The notes under the pieces are model-generated. The model made no database searches, had not been told where the DNA came from, and saw only the letters and a list, made by a program, of their open reading frames with translations. Of a DNA stretch of 64,000 nt, positions 15,735 through 24,985 are shown piece after piece (within the stretch, counting starts at the first letter, position 1; every line of letters begins with the position of its first letter). The DNA comes from JAVJUV01 sp040220415 (GTDB lineage Bacteria > Pseudomonadota > Alphaproteobacteria > Rhodobacterales > Rhodobacteraceae): positions 168,521 through 232,520 of the forward strand of contig JAVJUV010000156.1 of assembly GCA_040220415.1 (NCBI GenBank), read 5' to 3'. A program made the translations under genes and the position numbers.

Positions 15735-16555
15735 AGGTGTTCCGGCCAGGCTCGGGCCGAGACTTGGGCCTCGCGCACAAGACCGTCGAAATGGGCCGTC
15801 AGCGCGCGCACCCGTTCTTTTTCCCTGAATGCCAGGTAATGCTGTCCCAGGTATAGGACACCCACCAGTGGGCCAAAGATCGTTACAGGGGCCGACCAGA
15901 TTCGGCGGGCGTCGTATAGGAAGATGCGCAGCGAAGGATAAAGCTGTTCGTGCAGGTCAAGCAGATGTGCGACCTGACGGTCGCGAATACCCAAATCCAA
16001 GCCCCGATAATACCCTGTGGCGCTGACCAGCGATTCAATTTCGAACAGTGGCATGGCAATCTCGAAATCCGAGAGTGACTGCCGCATCCAGTCCAGCCGG
16101 TCATGGCTGGCTCCGATCGCCTGATCGGTGGTGCGCCCCATGTGCGGCTCGTACTCCCATCGCAGCATATCTTCGGTTTTCAGCATGTCCGGCAAAGTCG
16201 CAGGGACATGGCGAATCTTGTATCCCGCAGCCTCGGTATACCAAGTGAGTATCTGTTCATCGACGGGCGCGCGCGGCGCCTCGGAAACGACCATCGAGGC
16301 CGCCAGAAGATCTGCGGCGCGTTCAGGGAGATCGGTCAGTCCCAGCAGCCAATCCCCCGAGACCCCGAGAGCGGCGGCACATTCCGCGACCACTTGGGCA
16401 TTTGGCAAGCGCGCAGTTTCAAGCTTCAGCAACTGAGAGACGGTGGAACGGTCCACACCGACGGCCCGCGCAAGTGCGGAGCGCGACACGTCGCGCTCGC
16501 GCATAGCGGTGTCGAGGCGGTTGCGGAAGAGTAGGGCGCGGTGTCGTTTGTCCAT
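15707..16555 (-). CDS. XRE-family transcriptional regulator
   Basis: About 282 residues. An N-terminal helix-turn-helix (ALARAVGVDRSTVSQLLK, about residues 26-43) of the lambda-repressor type is followed by GVSGDWLLGLTDLPER, typical of XRE regulators. The C-terminal 200 residues form a conserved domain with ILTWYTEAAGYKIRHVPATLPDM and LRIFLYDARRIWSAPVTIFGP; I do not recognise a ligand class. It is divergent from a fatty acid desaturase, which is a natural target candidate. The ATG at 16555 is used; an in-frame TTG exists at 16582. Confidence 0.8.
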   Translation of the reverse strand: MDKRHRALLFRNRLDTAMRERDVSRSALARAVGVDRSTVSQLLKLETARLPNAQVVAECAAALGVSGDWLLGLTDLPERAADLLAASMVVSEAPRAPVDEQILTWYTEAAGYKIRHVPATLPDMLKTEDMLRWEYEPHMGRTTDQAIGASHDRLDWMRQSLSDFEIAMPLFEIESLVSATGYYRGLDLGIRDRQVAHLLDLHEQLYPSLRIFLYDARRIWSAPVTIFGPLVGVLYLGQHYLAFREKERVRALTAHFDGLVREAQVSARAWPEHLQALFESLE

Positions 16556-16687
16556 TTGGCGTATGGTGTTTTTTTTAAACAATGATGGATGAATGTTTCT
16601 TACATACGGAATTCTTTATCTGTTTGGCAAGGCGCAAGATGCGTCAGCAATCCGAAGCAGAGTGCATTCGGGCAGGAACAGACAGAT

Positions 16688-17575
16688 ATGTCGAAACATG
16701 TGGAATGGCCGACCTTGGCCCTTCTCTTTCTGACTTATGTCATTTGGGCGGCTGCGACGCTGTGGCTGGCCGAGGTATCGCTGACGCTGGCGGTGATCGT
16801 AACTGCATTAACCATCGCACAACATTCGTCACTTCAGCATGAGGCCATGCATGGCCACCCGTTTCGTGACCGCCGATGGAACACGGCGCTTGTCTTTCCA
16901 GCGCTGACGCTGGTGATCCCATACCTCAGATTTCGCGACACGCATCTTGCGCACCACCGCGACAGCGAGTTGACCGATCCCTACGACGATCCGGAATCGA
17001 ACTATCTTGATGCAGGCGTTTGGGAACGGTTGCCGCGGGCGGTCCGGTGGTTGCTGAACTTAAACAATACGCTTGCCGGTCGGATGGCCCTGGGTCCCCT
17101 GGTCGGAACGCTGAACTTCCTGATCTCCGAAATGCGCTTGGCGCGCAGCGATCCACGTGTGCTGAGGGGCTGGCTGTGGCACTTGCCAATGGTGCTTCCG
17201 GTCGTCGTCTGGGTTGCATGGTCACCCATGCCGTTCTGGGCTTACGCGGTTGGCTGCTATCTCGCTCTTTCTCTGCTGCGAATTCGAACATTTCTTGAAC
17301 ATCAAGCACATCAGCAGTCCCGGGCCCGTTCCGTAATCATCGAGGATCGCGGCCCTTTGTCTTTTCTTTTTCTGAACAACAATTTTCACGTCGTACACCA
17401 CATGCATCCGCGAGTGCCGTGGTATCGGCTGCCCGGACTCTATCGTGAAAACGCCGAGCGATACCGCCGCTTGAACGAAGGGTATGTCTATCCTTCGTAC
17501 CGTGAGGTGTTCCGGCGCCACTTCCTGTGCCGCAAGGACCCGGTAGCTCATCCGTTATGGCGGCGAGGCGTTTAG
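16688..17575 (+). CDS. Membrane fatty acid desaturase (di-iron)
   Basis: A 295-residue integral membrane protein with the three histidine boxes of acyl desaturases/hydroxylases: HEAMHGH at residues 51-57, HLAHHRD at 86-92 and NFHVVHHMHP near 238. Four or more membrane segments surround them. Substrate may be phospholipid acyl chains, carotenoids or another lipid; it cannot be told from sequence. The ATG at 16688 has AGGAAC upstream; a longer frame from 16589 lacks one. It is divergent from the XRE regulator with 132 bp between the starts. Confidence 0.88.
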   Translation: MSKHVEWPTLALLFLTYVIWAAATLWLAEVSLTLAVIVTALTIAQHSSLQHEAMHGHPFRDRRWNTALVFPALTLVIPYLRFRDTHLAHHRDSELTDPYDDPESNYLDAGVWERLPRAVRWLLNLNNTLAGRMALGPLVGTLNFLISEMRLARSDPRVLRGWLWHLPMVLPVVVWVAWSPMPFWAYAVGCYLALSLLRIRTFLEHQAHQQSRARSVIIEDRGPLSFLFLNNNFHVVHHMHPRVPWYRLPGLYRENAERYRRLNEGYVYPSYREVFRRHFLCRKDPVAHPLWRRGV

Positions 17576-17647
17576 CGCGGGGGTCGAGACGAACAGGCTT
17601 GCAGACTTCCCTCTTGCATCCCGGCACGTGCCATCTGCAGATGCGAC

Positions 17648-18535
17648 ATGGAACTATGGGTTGCCTTCGCGATTGCCGCCGCAGCGGCGCAGACAGTGCG
17701 CTTCGCTGTGCAGAAAATCCTGGCGGGCGGAACTCTCAGCCCGGCCGGAGCGACCTGGGCGCGGTTCCTCTTCTCCGCGCCGCTGGTTGCGGCGCTAGTG
17801 CTGGCATATGCCCGATGGACAGATCAGGCCTTGCCTTCGCTCACGCCGACCTTTTGGGCCTATGCCCTTGCAGGCGGTCTCACACAGATACTGGCCACGA
17901 TCTGCACCGTGTCTCTCTTCCGTCTTCGCGCCTTTGCGGTCGGAATTACCTTCAAGAAGACCGAGGTGATGCTGACCGCAATAGCGGGGTTCGCCATCCT
18001 GGGCGATATAGTGAGTTTCTGGGGCGCGATGGCCATTGCGGCCGGCTTCATTGGGGTTCTGTTGCTCTCTGACCCGCCCAAAGGTGGAAATCTCGTGAAT
18101 CGAGCCTCTGCCATCGGTCTCTTGTCTGGGCTGCTTTTTGCGCTGTCCGCCGTCTTCTATCGGGGCGCGACGCTGGAAGTTCCTACTGGCGATCCGCTTC
18201 TGACCGGCGGAGCGACGCTGGCTGTTGTCACGGCGGGGCAGACACTGGCGCTTGGTCTGTGGCTTTTTGTCCGGGAACCTGGGCAAATCCGCGCCACGCT
18301 TCGGGCCTGGCGACAAGCGGCATTGGTGGGACTTTTCTCGTTAGTCGGCAGTTGGGGCTGGTTCGCCGCATTCTCACTGGCCAATGCGGCTTACGTATTC
18401 GCAGTCGGTCAGGTCGAGCTTGTCTTTTCGCTTCTCATCGGCTGGCTATGGTTCCGGGAGAGCATCACCCGCCGTGAAATGACAGGTATACTCGTACTGA
18501 CGACTTCGATTCTCGTTGTAACATTTCTGGGTTAG
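17648..18535 (+). CDS. EamA/DMT-family transporter
   Basis: A 295-residue inner-membrane protein with ten predicted membrane segments in two five-helix halves, as in drug/metabolite transporters: the first half includes AGATWARFLFSAPLVAALVL and FAVGITFKKTEVMLTAIAGF, the second VGLFSLVGSWGWFAAF and AVGQVELVFSLLIGWLWFRE, the usual conserved end of EamA repeats. The substrate is unknown. The stop codon overlaps the end of the convergent Nudix gene. Confidence 0.88.
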   Translation: MELWVAFAIAAAAAQTVRFAVQKILAGGTLSPAGATWARFLFSAPLVAALVLAYARWTDQALPSLTPTFWAYALAGGLTQILATICTVSLFRLRAFAVGITFKKTEVMLTAIAGFAILGDIVSFWGAMAIAAGFIGVLLLSDPPKGGNLVNRASAIGLLSGLLFALSAVFYRGATLEVPTGDPLLTGGATLAVVTAGQTLALGLWLFVREPGQIRATLRAWRQAALVGLFSLVGSWGWFAAFSLANAAYVFAVGQVELVFSLLIGWLWFRESITRREMTGILVLTTSILVVTFLG

Positions 18536-19215
18536 AGCCAGAGCACAGCATTGTCGATCTGATCGTTTGTGATGAACGGAACCCCCTTCGGAGCGCCCGT
18601 TGCTGGCAGATGGGCCTGCAATTCGCCCAGTACGATACGCGTGATAAAGGGGAGGTTCAGTGTGCGGACCTCGGACAGCGGTACCCAGCGAAGGTGTGAC
18701 AGTTCATCCTCTGCGCCTGAGAAGTCATCGGGATCATCCGCAAGCGCCGCAGCATCGGCCAGAAAGAACCGGGCATCAAAGCGCCGCGGCCGGCCCAGCG
18801 GCGTAACGGCGCGCAGGAAGAAACTCAGCGCCGAGGTGTCGGGGGCCAATCCGTCGGCCGCAAAATCTTTCCAGCCGCCCGGCGGCGTCCAGGACATGGT
18901 GCGTCCCAGGCGAAGTCCGGTTTCTTCCCAAACCTCTCTTATCGCGGCAACGGCAAGTGCTTCGGGCGACGACCCGCTATTGTGGGCAGTCAACCGGTTG
19001 CGGCACGGATCACTGAGCGGTTCGGGCAGCGGCACCGACGCATCGGCAGGATCTACCGCACCGCCGGGAAAGACGAACTTGTCCGGCATGAAAGCTGCGG
19101 TTCTGCCTCGCTGTCCCATCAGAACGGAAGGATTGGTCTCCGCGTTTCTGACCAGAATAAGCGTCGCCGCGTCCCGCACCGGGACGTCAGGCCGGTCAGA
19201 CCGCTCCAAAGCCAT
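18532..19215 (-). CDS. Nudix hydrolase
   Basis: A 227-residue pyrophosphohydrolase. The Nudix box is split: FVFPGGAVDPADAS near residue 50 and, after a 30-residue insertion, AAIREVWEETGLRLG near residue 92, which holds the metal-binding REVWEE. This arrangement resembles NUDT19/NUDT7-like enzymes acting on CoA esters or similar substrates, but the specificity is an inference. The start overlaps the DUF983 gene by 20 bp, so the two are co-transcribed. Confidence 0.87.
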   Translation of the reverse strand: MALERSDRPDVPVRDAATLILVRNAETNPSVLMGQRGRTAAFMPDKFVFPGGAVDPADASVPLPEPLSDPCRNRLTAHNSGSSPEALAVAAIREVWEETGLRLGRTMSWTPPGGWKDFAADGLAPDTSALSFFLRAVTPLGRPRRFDARFFLADAAALADDPDDFSGAEDELSHLRWVPLSEVRTLNLPFITRIVLGELQAHLPATGAPKGVPFITNDQIDNAVLWL

Positions 19216-19642
19216 GCATCCGTTTCGCCCATTGCAGACCCACGATCGCGCCCTTGAGCCGCGGCAGAAGATATAGCGATAGCGCCACGCATCCCACAGT
19301 GAAGACGGTCGCCAGCACCATCGGCTCGGGTCTGAAAGCGGTGAAGGCCCAGATGATCGAAGGGGCCATGACGTGGCCGACGATCAGTATCGTCAGATAG
19401 GCCGGGCCGTCGTCGGCGCGATGATGCGCGCCGAGCTCCTGATCGCAGACCGGGCATGACTCGCGGACCTTGAGGTAGGATTTCATCATTGGGCCCTGTC
19501 CACAGTTCGGACAGCGTCGCCGCCAACCGCGCCACATGGCCGGTCGAACGGGACGCTCGGGCGCAAGGACGGACGTCTGCGGATTAGCGACTTCCATTGA
19601 GGAATCGGAGATGTGATCGAACATGGGGTCCAACTTGGTCAT
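19196..19642 (-). CDS. DUF983 zinc-ribbon membrane protein
   Basis: About 148 residues. A zinc-ribbon-like pair, RCPNCGQGPMMKSYLKV and CPVCDQELGAHHRADDGPAY, leads into two membrane helices (LTILIVGHVMAPSIIWAF and LATVFTVGCVALSLYLL), the usual DUF983 layout. Function is unknown. The start is uncertain: ATGs at 19642 and 19597 are both possible and neither has a good ribosome site. In related genomes the gene commonly pairs with a Nudix hydrolase, as here. Confidence 0.82.
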   Translation of the reverse strand: MTKLDPMFDHISDSSMEVANPQTSVLAPERPVRPAMWRGWRRRCPNCGQGPMMKSYLKVRESCPVCDQELGAHHRADDGPAYLTILIVGHVMAPSIIWAFTAFRPEPMVLATVFTVGCVALSLYLLPRLKGAIVGLQWAKRMHGFGAV

Positions 19643-19662
19643 GGGCGGCACTCTGACGCCAG

Positions 19663-19962
19663 TTAGTACCCAGTGGTAGCGGACGGAATGTCCTTGCGTC
19701 GGGATGTCGCGGTCCATTGATCATGCAAGCCTTGCAGCAACGGCGCGTCTCCGTCGGTCCGGTACGCGTGCGTGCTTATCGGTCGGGTATACCCGAGAGC
19801 TTGATCTACAGTGGCGAATTGTTCCTCGGTTAGGAAGAGCGGGTCAATTCCGGCGAGGCCGTGGTTGAACGGCCTTGCGACGGAGTGCAAGGCGGCCCGA
19901 TACACAAGGGAGAAGGCGCTTTCGAATATCTCGACGTCCGCGCCGCCCGAAGTTCGATGCAA
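19663..19962 (-). other. Weak reading frame, possibly a gene remnant
   Basis: The stretch between the DUF983 gene and metG (about 19643-20056) holds no clear gene. This 99-codon frame starts at TTG and has fairly high third-position GC (roughly 70 per cent by eye), reading ADVEIFESAFSLVYRAAL and IDPLFLTEEQFATVDQALGY. An overlapping frame with ATG at 20018 joins it near its start, which could mean a frameshifted remnant. No family is recognised. Confidence 0.25.
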
Positions 19963-20056
19963 GCGGGCACCACCAGCCGCCGAATGTTTACAGGATCACG
20001 GTGAACGGATCGCCTCATATGCCGTTCGTTCTCGAGTAGACCTCAGAGGCCGGGCT

Positions 20057-21775
20057 TCACGTCCGAACGCCCGAGAACTGTGCCTGCCATTCCTCTCGTT
20101 CCTCGTCGCTTATCTTCCGGAACAGTACGTCCGGAACGCTGAACGCATGACCGGCGGGCAGGGCGGTCAGTGCGAATTTCATATCGCCTGGCCAATCGGT
20201 ATTCAGCGTGTTCATCGACGACAACATCCGTGCCGCAGCATCGGGGATGAACGGTGCGGAGATCACCGCATAGACCCGAATAAGGTTCAGCGCCATGCGC
20301 ACCTGTGCCGCCGCCTTCGCGGGATCTTCCTTGAAGACCGACCAGGGAGCGGCACTCTGCAGGTATTCGTTGCCGGCCACCCAAAGCGCGCGCAGCTCGG
20401 CCGAGGCCTTTCGCACCTCGATGGCCTCCATCTGTGCTTGGTAGCGTTCCAATCCTTCGGACAGCCGTGCAATCAGAGCCTCTTCCTCTGGTCCCCATTC
20501 GCCGCCCGCCGGAATCTCTTCCTCGAACTTCGAGCGGCAGAACTTGGTCACGCGGCTGACGAAGTTGCCCAGCACGTCCGCCAAGTCCTTGTTCACGCTC
20601 GCCTGAAAATTCTCCCAGGTGAATTCGCTGTCGGAGGTCTCAGGAGCGTGCGACAGAAGCCACCAGCGCCAATAGTCGGCCGGCAGGATTTCCAGCGCCT
20701 GGTCCATGAAGACGCCCCGGCCCTGCGAGGTGCTGAATTGGCCGCCGTCATAGTTCAGGTAGTTGAACGACTTGATGTAATCGACCAGCTTCCACGGCTC
20801 ACCCGATCCGATGATCGTCGCGGGAAACGAAAGCGTGTGAAACGGCACATTGTCCTTGCCCATGAACTGAACGTAGCGGACGTCGTCAGCTCCCTTGTCG
20901 GTGCGCCACCAACGCTCCCACTCGGCGTCGGGCGCACCGCGCGCATCCGACCATTCCTTGGCGCAGGCGATGTATTCTATGGGCGCGTCGAACCAGACGT
21001 AGAAGACCTTGCCCTCCATGCCGGGCCAGTCCTCGGTCCCCTTCTTGACCGGGATGCCCCAGTCGAGATCGCGGGTGATTCCCCGGTCCTGCAAGCCATC
21101 GCCGTCGTTTAGCCACTTCTTCGCGATGGATGTCGTCAGCACCGGCCAATCGGTTTTGCTGTCGATCCAGTCCTGCAACTGCCCCCGCAACGAGCGTTGC
21201 TTCAGGTAAAGATGCTTGGTCTCGCGCACCTCCAGGTCGGTCGACCCGGAAATCGCCGAACGGGGGTTGATCAGATCGGTCGGGTCGAGCTGCTTGGTGC
21301 AATTCTCGCACTGGTCGCCGCGCGCCTTGTCGTAGCCGCAATTGGGGCAGGTGCCCTCGATATAGCGATCGGGCAGGAAACGACCGTCGGCGACGGAATA
21401 GACCTGCTTCTCGGTCACTTCCTCGATCAGCCCGTTCGCGGCAAGCTTGCCTGCCAGATGCTGCGTCAGCCGGTGGTTCTGGGGGCTGGAGGAACGCCCG
21501 AACTTGTCGAATGAAAGGCGGAAACCATCGGACAGGTTTGCCTGAACTTCGTGCATTTCAGCGCAGTATTCAGCAACGGGCTTCCCGGCCTTGGCCGCGG
21601 CCAGTTCAGCCGGTGTCCCGTGCTCGTCGGTGGCGCAAAGGAACAGGACCTCGTGACCACGCGCACGCATATAGCGGGCATAGAGATCGGCGGGCAGCTG
21701 GCTGCCGACCAGGTTGCCCAGGTGCTTGATCCCGTTGATGTAGGGGATCGCCGAGGTGATGAGAATGCGCGCCAT
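20057..21775 (-). CDS. metG: Methionyl-tRNA synthetase
   Basis: A 572-residue class I synthetase that charges tRNA-Met. The HIGH-type motif is IKHLGN at residues 16-21; the zinc knuckle is CPNCGYDKARGDQCENC; the KMSKS-type loop reads FSTSQGRG, a variant usual in alphaproteobacterial enzymes of this type. The anticodon-binding helices follow to the end; there is no C-terminal tRNA-binding (EMAP-like) domain. The ATG begins MARILITSAIPYING. Confidence 0.97.
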   Translation of the reverse strand: MARILITSAIPYINGIKHLGNLVGSQLPADLYARYMRARGHEVLFLCATDEHGTPAELAAAKAGKPVAEYCAEMHEVQANLSDGFRLSFDKFGRSSSPQNHRLTQHLAGKLAANGLIEEVTEKQVYSVADGRFLPDRYIEGTCPNCGYDKARGDQCENCTKQLDPTDLINPRSAISGSTDLEVRETKHLYLKQRSLRGQLQDWIDSKTDWPVLTTSIAKKWLNDGDGLQDRGITRDLDWGIPVKKGTEDWPGMEGKVFYVWFDAPIEYIACAKEWSDARGAPDAEWERWWRTDKGADDVRYVQFMGKDNVPFHTLSFPATIIGSGEPWKLVDYIKSFNYLNYDGGQFSTSQGRGVFMDQALEILPADYWRWWLLSHAPETSDSEFTWENFQASVNKDLADVLGNFVSRVTKFCRSKFEEEIPAGGEWGPEEEALIARLSEGLERYQAQMEAIEVRKASAELRALWVAGNEYLQSAAPWSVFKEDPAKAAAQVRMALNLIRVYAVISAPFIPDAAARMLSSMNTLNTDWPGDMKFALTALPAGHAFSVPDVLFRKISDEEREEWQAQFSGVRT

Positions 21776-21929
21776 GTCCGGGATGTCCTCTGCCTTCCGG
21801 CGCGTGTCTTACCCCGCGCGGCGGGCGGCGTCACCCCCCGCAGTTGGGGTGCTGGACCCGTTGGTGGATTGCAGAAAGGAAGAAGCGCGATCTGGGACAA
21901 ATTGCGCTTCCAGCTGGCGACAGCGCTTT

Positions 21930-21956
21930 GCGGCCCGGGGCGGCCGCCCGGGCCGC
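21930..21956 (-). terminator. GC-rich hairpin after ppk2
   Basis: Ten-base-pair stem GCGGCCCGGG / CCCGGGCCGC just downstream of the ppk2 stop on the minus strand. There is no T run, so it may only stabilise the 3' end. Confidence 0.5.
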
Positions 21957-21960
21957 AGAT

Positions 21961-22869
21961 TCACGCCTTGCCGGACTTCCGCGTCTCCGGGTGCAACGCA
22001 GTGGCCAGAATGTGGTCGGACTTGTGTAACACGTGATCGGCACGCCCCACTATCCGGGCATCGGGCGGCACGGCAATCTTGGAATCCTTGCCGGGGTAGT
22101 CCAGCGTCGACAGGAAATGCCGCATGCAGTTCAGCCGCGCACGCTTTTTGTCGTCGGACTTGATGATAGTCCAAGGCGCGTCCGCCGTGTCGGTGTAGAA
22201 CAGCATCGCTTCCTTGGCCTCGGTATAGTCGTCCCACTTGCCAAGGCTGGCCTTGTCGATCGGCGACAGCTTCCAGCGCTTCAGGGGATCGTTCTCGCGC
22301 GATGCGAACCTGCGGCGCTGCTCCTCGCGGGTGACTGAGAACCAGTACTTGTAAAGCCGGATACCGGAACGGACCAGCATGCGTTCAAGTTCGGGCGTCT
22401 GGCGCATGAACTCCAGGTATTGTGACGGCTCGCAGAACCCCATCACGCGCTCGACACCGGCGCGATTATACCAGGATCGGTCGTAAAAGACCATTTCGCC
22501 TTCGGTCGGCAAGCCATTGATATAGCGCTGGAAAAACCACTGGCCCTTCTCTTCCTCGGTCGGCTTGTTCAGGGCGACAACGCGCGCTGCCCGCGGATTC
22601 AGATGTTCGGTGAAGCGCTTGATCGTGCCGCCCTTGCCGGCCGCATCGCGGCCCTCGAAGATCAGAACGAACTTCTGTCCCGTCTCCTGGGCCCAGATCT
22701 GGACCTTGAGGAGTTCTGCCTGAAGTTCGGCTTTTTCTTGCTCGTAGGTCCTACGATCCAGTCTGTCGGAATAGGGATAGCTTTCGTTGTCAAAGGCCGG
22801 TTTCGGAACCGTTGTCGGTTCCGCAGGCTTCCCGGCATCCTCGGCTTTCGTCGTGGCAACTGCGTCCAT
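21961..22869 (-). CDS. ppk2: Polyphosphate kinase 2
   Basis: A 302-residue single-domain PPK2, which moves phosphate between polyphosphate and nucleotides. It has the Walker A-like GRDAAGKGGTIKRF near residue 73, the second conserved block MVFYDRSWYNRAGVERVMGF (Walker B and lid), and the conserved RRFASRENDPLKRWKLSPID. Length fits the class I enzymes that favour making ADP/ATP or GTP. The first 35 residues are a Pro/Ala-rich leader. The gene stands alone. Confidence 0.94.
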   Translation of the reverse strand: MDAVATTKAEDAGKPAEPTTVPKPAFDNESYPYSDRLDRRTYEQEKAELQAELLKVQIWAQETGQKFVLIFEGRDAAGKGGTIKRFTEHLNPRAARVVALNKPTEEEKGQWFFQRYINGLPTEGEMVFYDRSWYNRAGVERVMGFCEPSQYLEFMRQTPELERMLVRSGIRLYKYWFSVTREEQRRRFASRENDPLKRWKLSPIDKASLGKWDDYTEAKEAMLFYTDTADAPWTIIKSDDKKRARLNCMRHFLSTLDYPGKDSKIAVPPDARIVGRADHVLHKSDHILATALHPETRKSGKA

Positions 22870-22954
22870 TCACACGCTCCTCCGCTAATCACATGAAATG
22901 ATAGCGAAAGCACCTGCTGCGTGCATTGATTCCGATCAAGTCATTGGGAGGCTG

Positions 22955-23743
22955 TCAGAGGTTCTCTGGCTGGTTCATACCCATGACATGATACCCACCA
23001 TCCACCGGGATATTCGCGCCCGTGGTCGATGCGCCTTGTTCAGAGCATAGATAGACCGCTGTGCCTCCGATCGCTTCGAGCGTCGCGTTGTGTCGAAGCG
23101 GCGCGTTGGCCTCGGTCGTCTTGAACGTCTTCCTGGCACCGCCGATGGCCGCGCCCGCTAGCGTGCGCATTGGGCCGGGGCTGATTGCGTTGACGCGGAT
23201 GCCTTCGGGGCCAAGATCGTTGGCGAGGTACCTGACAGAGGACTCCAGTGCAGCCTTCGCCACGCCCATCACGTTGTAATAGGGTGTGACGCGCTGCGAA
23301 CCCATGTACGACAACGTCACGATCGAGCCGCCGCTTTTCATTAACAGGCGCGCTCGGCGGGCCACATCGATAAGCGAATAACATGAGATGGTCAGTGAGT
23401 TTTGGAAGTTCTCGCGAGAGGTGTTGATGAAGCGACCCGTAAGTTCCGATTTGTCGGAATAGGCGATGGCATGGATCAGAAAATCCATAGTGCCCCACTG
23501 TGAGCCGATCTTGTCGAAGGCCGCATCGAGTGAGGCGTCGTCGGTGACGTCCACATCCACCATGATCGAGGCGCCAAGGCTCTCGGCCAGCGGCTCCACG
23601 CGCTTGCCGAACGCTTCGCCCTGGTAAGAGAATGCCAAGTCCGCACCTTCGGCGGCGAGCGCCTTGGCGATACCCCAGGCGATGGAATGATCGTTCGCGA
23701 CCCCCATCACCAGACCGCGTTTTCCTTCCATCAATCCTGGCAT
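22955..23743 (-). CDS. fabI: Enoyl-[acyl-carrier-protein] reductase (NADH)
   Basis: A 262-residue short-chain dehydrogenase-type reductase that carries out the last step of each fatty acid elongation cycle. The FabI signature is present: GVANDHSIAWGIAKAL at the nucleotide site and the catalytic Tyr-x6-Lys in YYNVMGVAKAALE, with SYMGS before it. The C-terminal IPVDGGYHVMGM is also typical. The ATG at 23743 begins MPGLMEGKRGLVMG and follows the fabB stop by four bases, giving the operon fabA-fabB-fabI. Confidence 0.96.
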   Translation of the reverse strand: MPGLMEGKRGLVMGVANDHSIAWGIAKALAAEGADLAFSYQGEAFGKRVEPLAESLGASIMVDVDVTDDASLDAAFDKIGSQWGTMDFLIHAIAYSDKSELTGRFINTSRENFQNSLTISCYSLIDVARRARLLMKSGGSIVTLSYMGSQRVTPYYNVMGVAKAALESSVRYLANDLGPEGIRVNAISPGPMRTLAGAAIGGARKTFKTTEANAPLRHNATLEAIGGTAVYLCSEQGASTTGANIPVDGGYHVMGMNQPENL

Positions 23744-23747
23744 GATC

Positions 23748-24968
23748 TCACCCGTGGTACTTCGACATGGCGACGGTTGCATTGGTACCGCCGAAGCCGA
23801 AGCTGTTGGAGATCACCGTGTCGAGTTCCTTCTCGGTGGTTTCGGTTACGATTTCCTCGGGTCGGATTGCCGGATCGAGTGTCTTGACGTTGATAGATGG
23901 CGCCATGAACCCGCCTTGCATCATGATCAACGAGTAGATTGCCTCGTGTACGCCCGCGGCACCCAGGCTGTGGCCTGTCATGGACTTCGTGGAACTGATC
24001 GGCGCGTGGTCGTCGCCGAAGACTCGCCGCACGGCTTCCACCTCCGTGACGTCGCCTACCGGTGTCGAAGTGCCATGCGCGTTGATGTAATCCACCGTCC
24101 GGTCGCCCAGTGTTGCGGCAGCCAGCCGCATCGATCGTTCGCCGCCCTCGCCGGACGGGGCAACCATGTCATAGCCATCGGACGTGGCGCCGTATCCCGT
24201 CACTTCCGCATAGATTTTCGCACCACGTGCCTTGGCGTGTTCAAGTTCCTCAAGAACCACCATGCCGCCGCCGCCGCCGATCACAAACCCGTCCCTTGTC
24301 TCATCGAAGGCGCGCGCTGCCTCGGTAGGCGTGTCGTTGTATTTCGAACTCATCGCCCCCATCGCGTCGAAAAGGCATGATAGCGTCCAGTGAACCTCCT
24401 CTCCTCCCCCGGCGAACACGATGTCCTGCTTGCCCATCTGGATCTGCTCGGTGCCGTTGCCCATGCAATGCAACGTCGTCGAGCAGGCCGAGGTTATGGA
24501 ATAGTTGATGCCCTTGATCCTGAACGGCGTCGCGAGGCAGGCCGAGACAGTGGACGACATACAGCGCGTCACCATGAAGGGACCCATGCGCTTTGGCGCA
24601 CCCTTCTCGATGACCGTGTTATGCGCAAGGAAGAAGTTCGAGGTCGAAGGGCCGCCCGACCCGGCCACAAGACCGGTCTTCTCGTTCGAGATATCGCTTT
24701 CCTCAAGGCCGGAATCTGCGATGGCCTGTTCCATCGCCAAGTAGGCGTAGGCCGCGGTCGGTCCCATGAACCGCAGTTGGCGCTTGTCGATGTGATCTTC
24801 CAGAACAATGTTCGGCACGCCCGCAATCTGGCTCCGAAAGCCATGCTCGGCGTAGTCGGGCTGGAACGAGATTCCTGAACGGCCCGCGCGGAGGCTTGCC
24901 TCCACCTCGCTCACATTGTTCCCGATGGGACAGACGATGCCGATCCCGGTAATGACGACGCGACGCAT
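23748..24968 (-). CDS. fabB: 3-oxoacyl-[acyl-carrier-protein] synthase I
   Basis: A 406-residue condensing enzyme needed for elongating unsaturated acyl chains. The Cys-His-His triad is visible: SACSTTLHC, AHGTSTPVGDV and TGHSLGAAG. The ATG at 24968 has GAGGAG six bases upstream, while the open frame continues into fabA; it overlaps nothing except the short stretch beyond the fabA stop. It is the middle gene of fabA-fabB-fabI. Confidence 0.96.
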   Translation of the reverse strand: MRRVVITGIGIVCPIGNNVSEVEASLRAGRSGISFQPDYAEHGFRSQIAGVPNIVLEDHIDKRQLRFMGPTAAYAYLAMEQAIADSGLEESDISNEKTGLVAGSGGPSTSNFFLAHNTVIEKGAPKRMGPFMVTRCMSSTVSACLATPFRIKGINYSITSACSTTLHCMGNGTEQIQMGKQDIVFAGGGEEVHWTLSCLFDAMGAMSSKYNDTPTEAARAFDETRDGFVIGGGGGMVVLEELEHAKARGAKIYAEVTGYGATSDGYDMVAPSGEGGERSMRLAAATLGDRTVDYINAHGTSTPVGDVTEVEAVRRVFGDDHAPISSTKSMTGHSLGAAGVHEAIYSLIMMQGGFMAPSINVKTLDPAIRPEEIVTETTEKELDTVISNSFGFGGTNATVAMSKYHG

Positions 24969-24985
24969 TTGCGCTCCTCTTCTAG

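Noticed and set aside
19811..21112. Long + strand open frame opposite metG
   Set aside because: GC-driven shadow of a clear synthetase gene, without motifs.
20057..21775. Missing KMSKS motif in MetG
   Set aside because: FSTSQGRG is the normal variant in this type of bacterial MetG, so not a defect.
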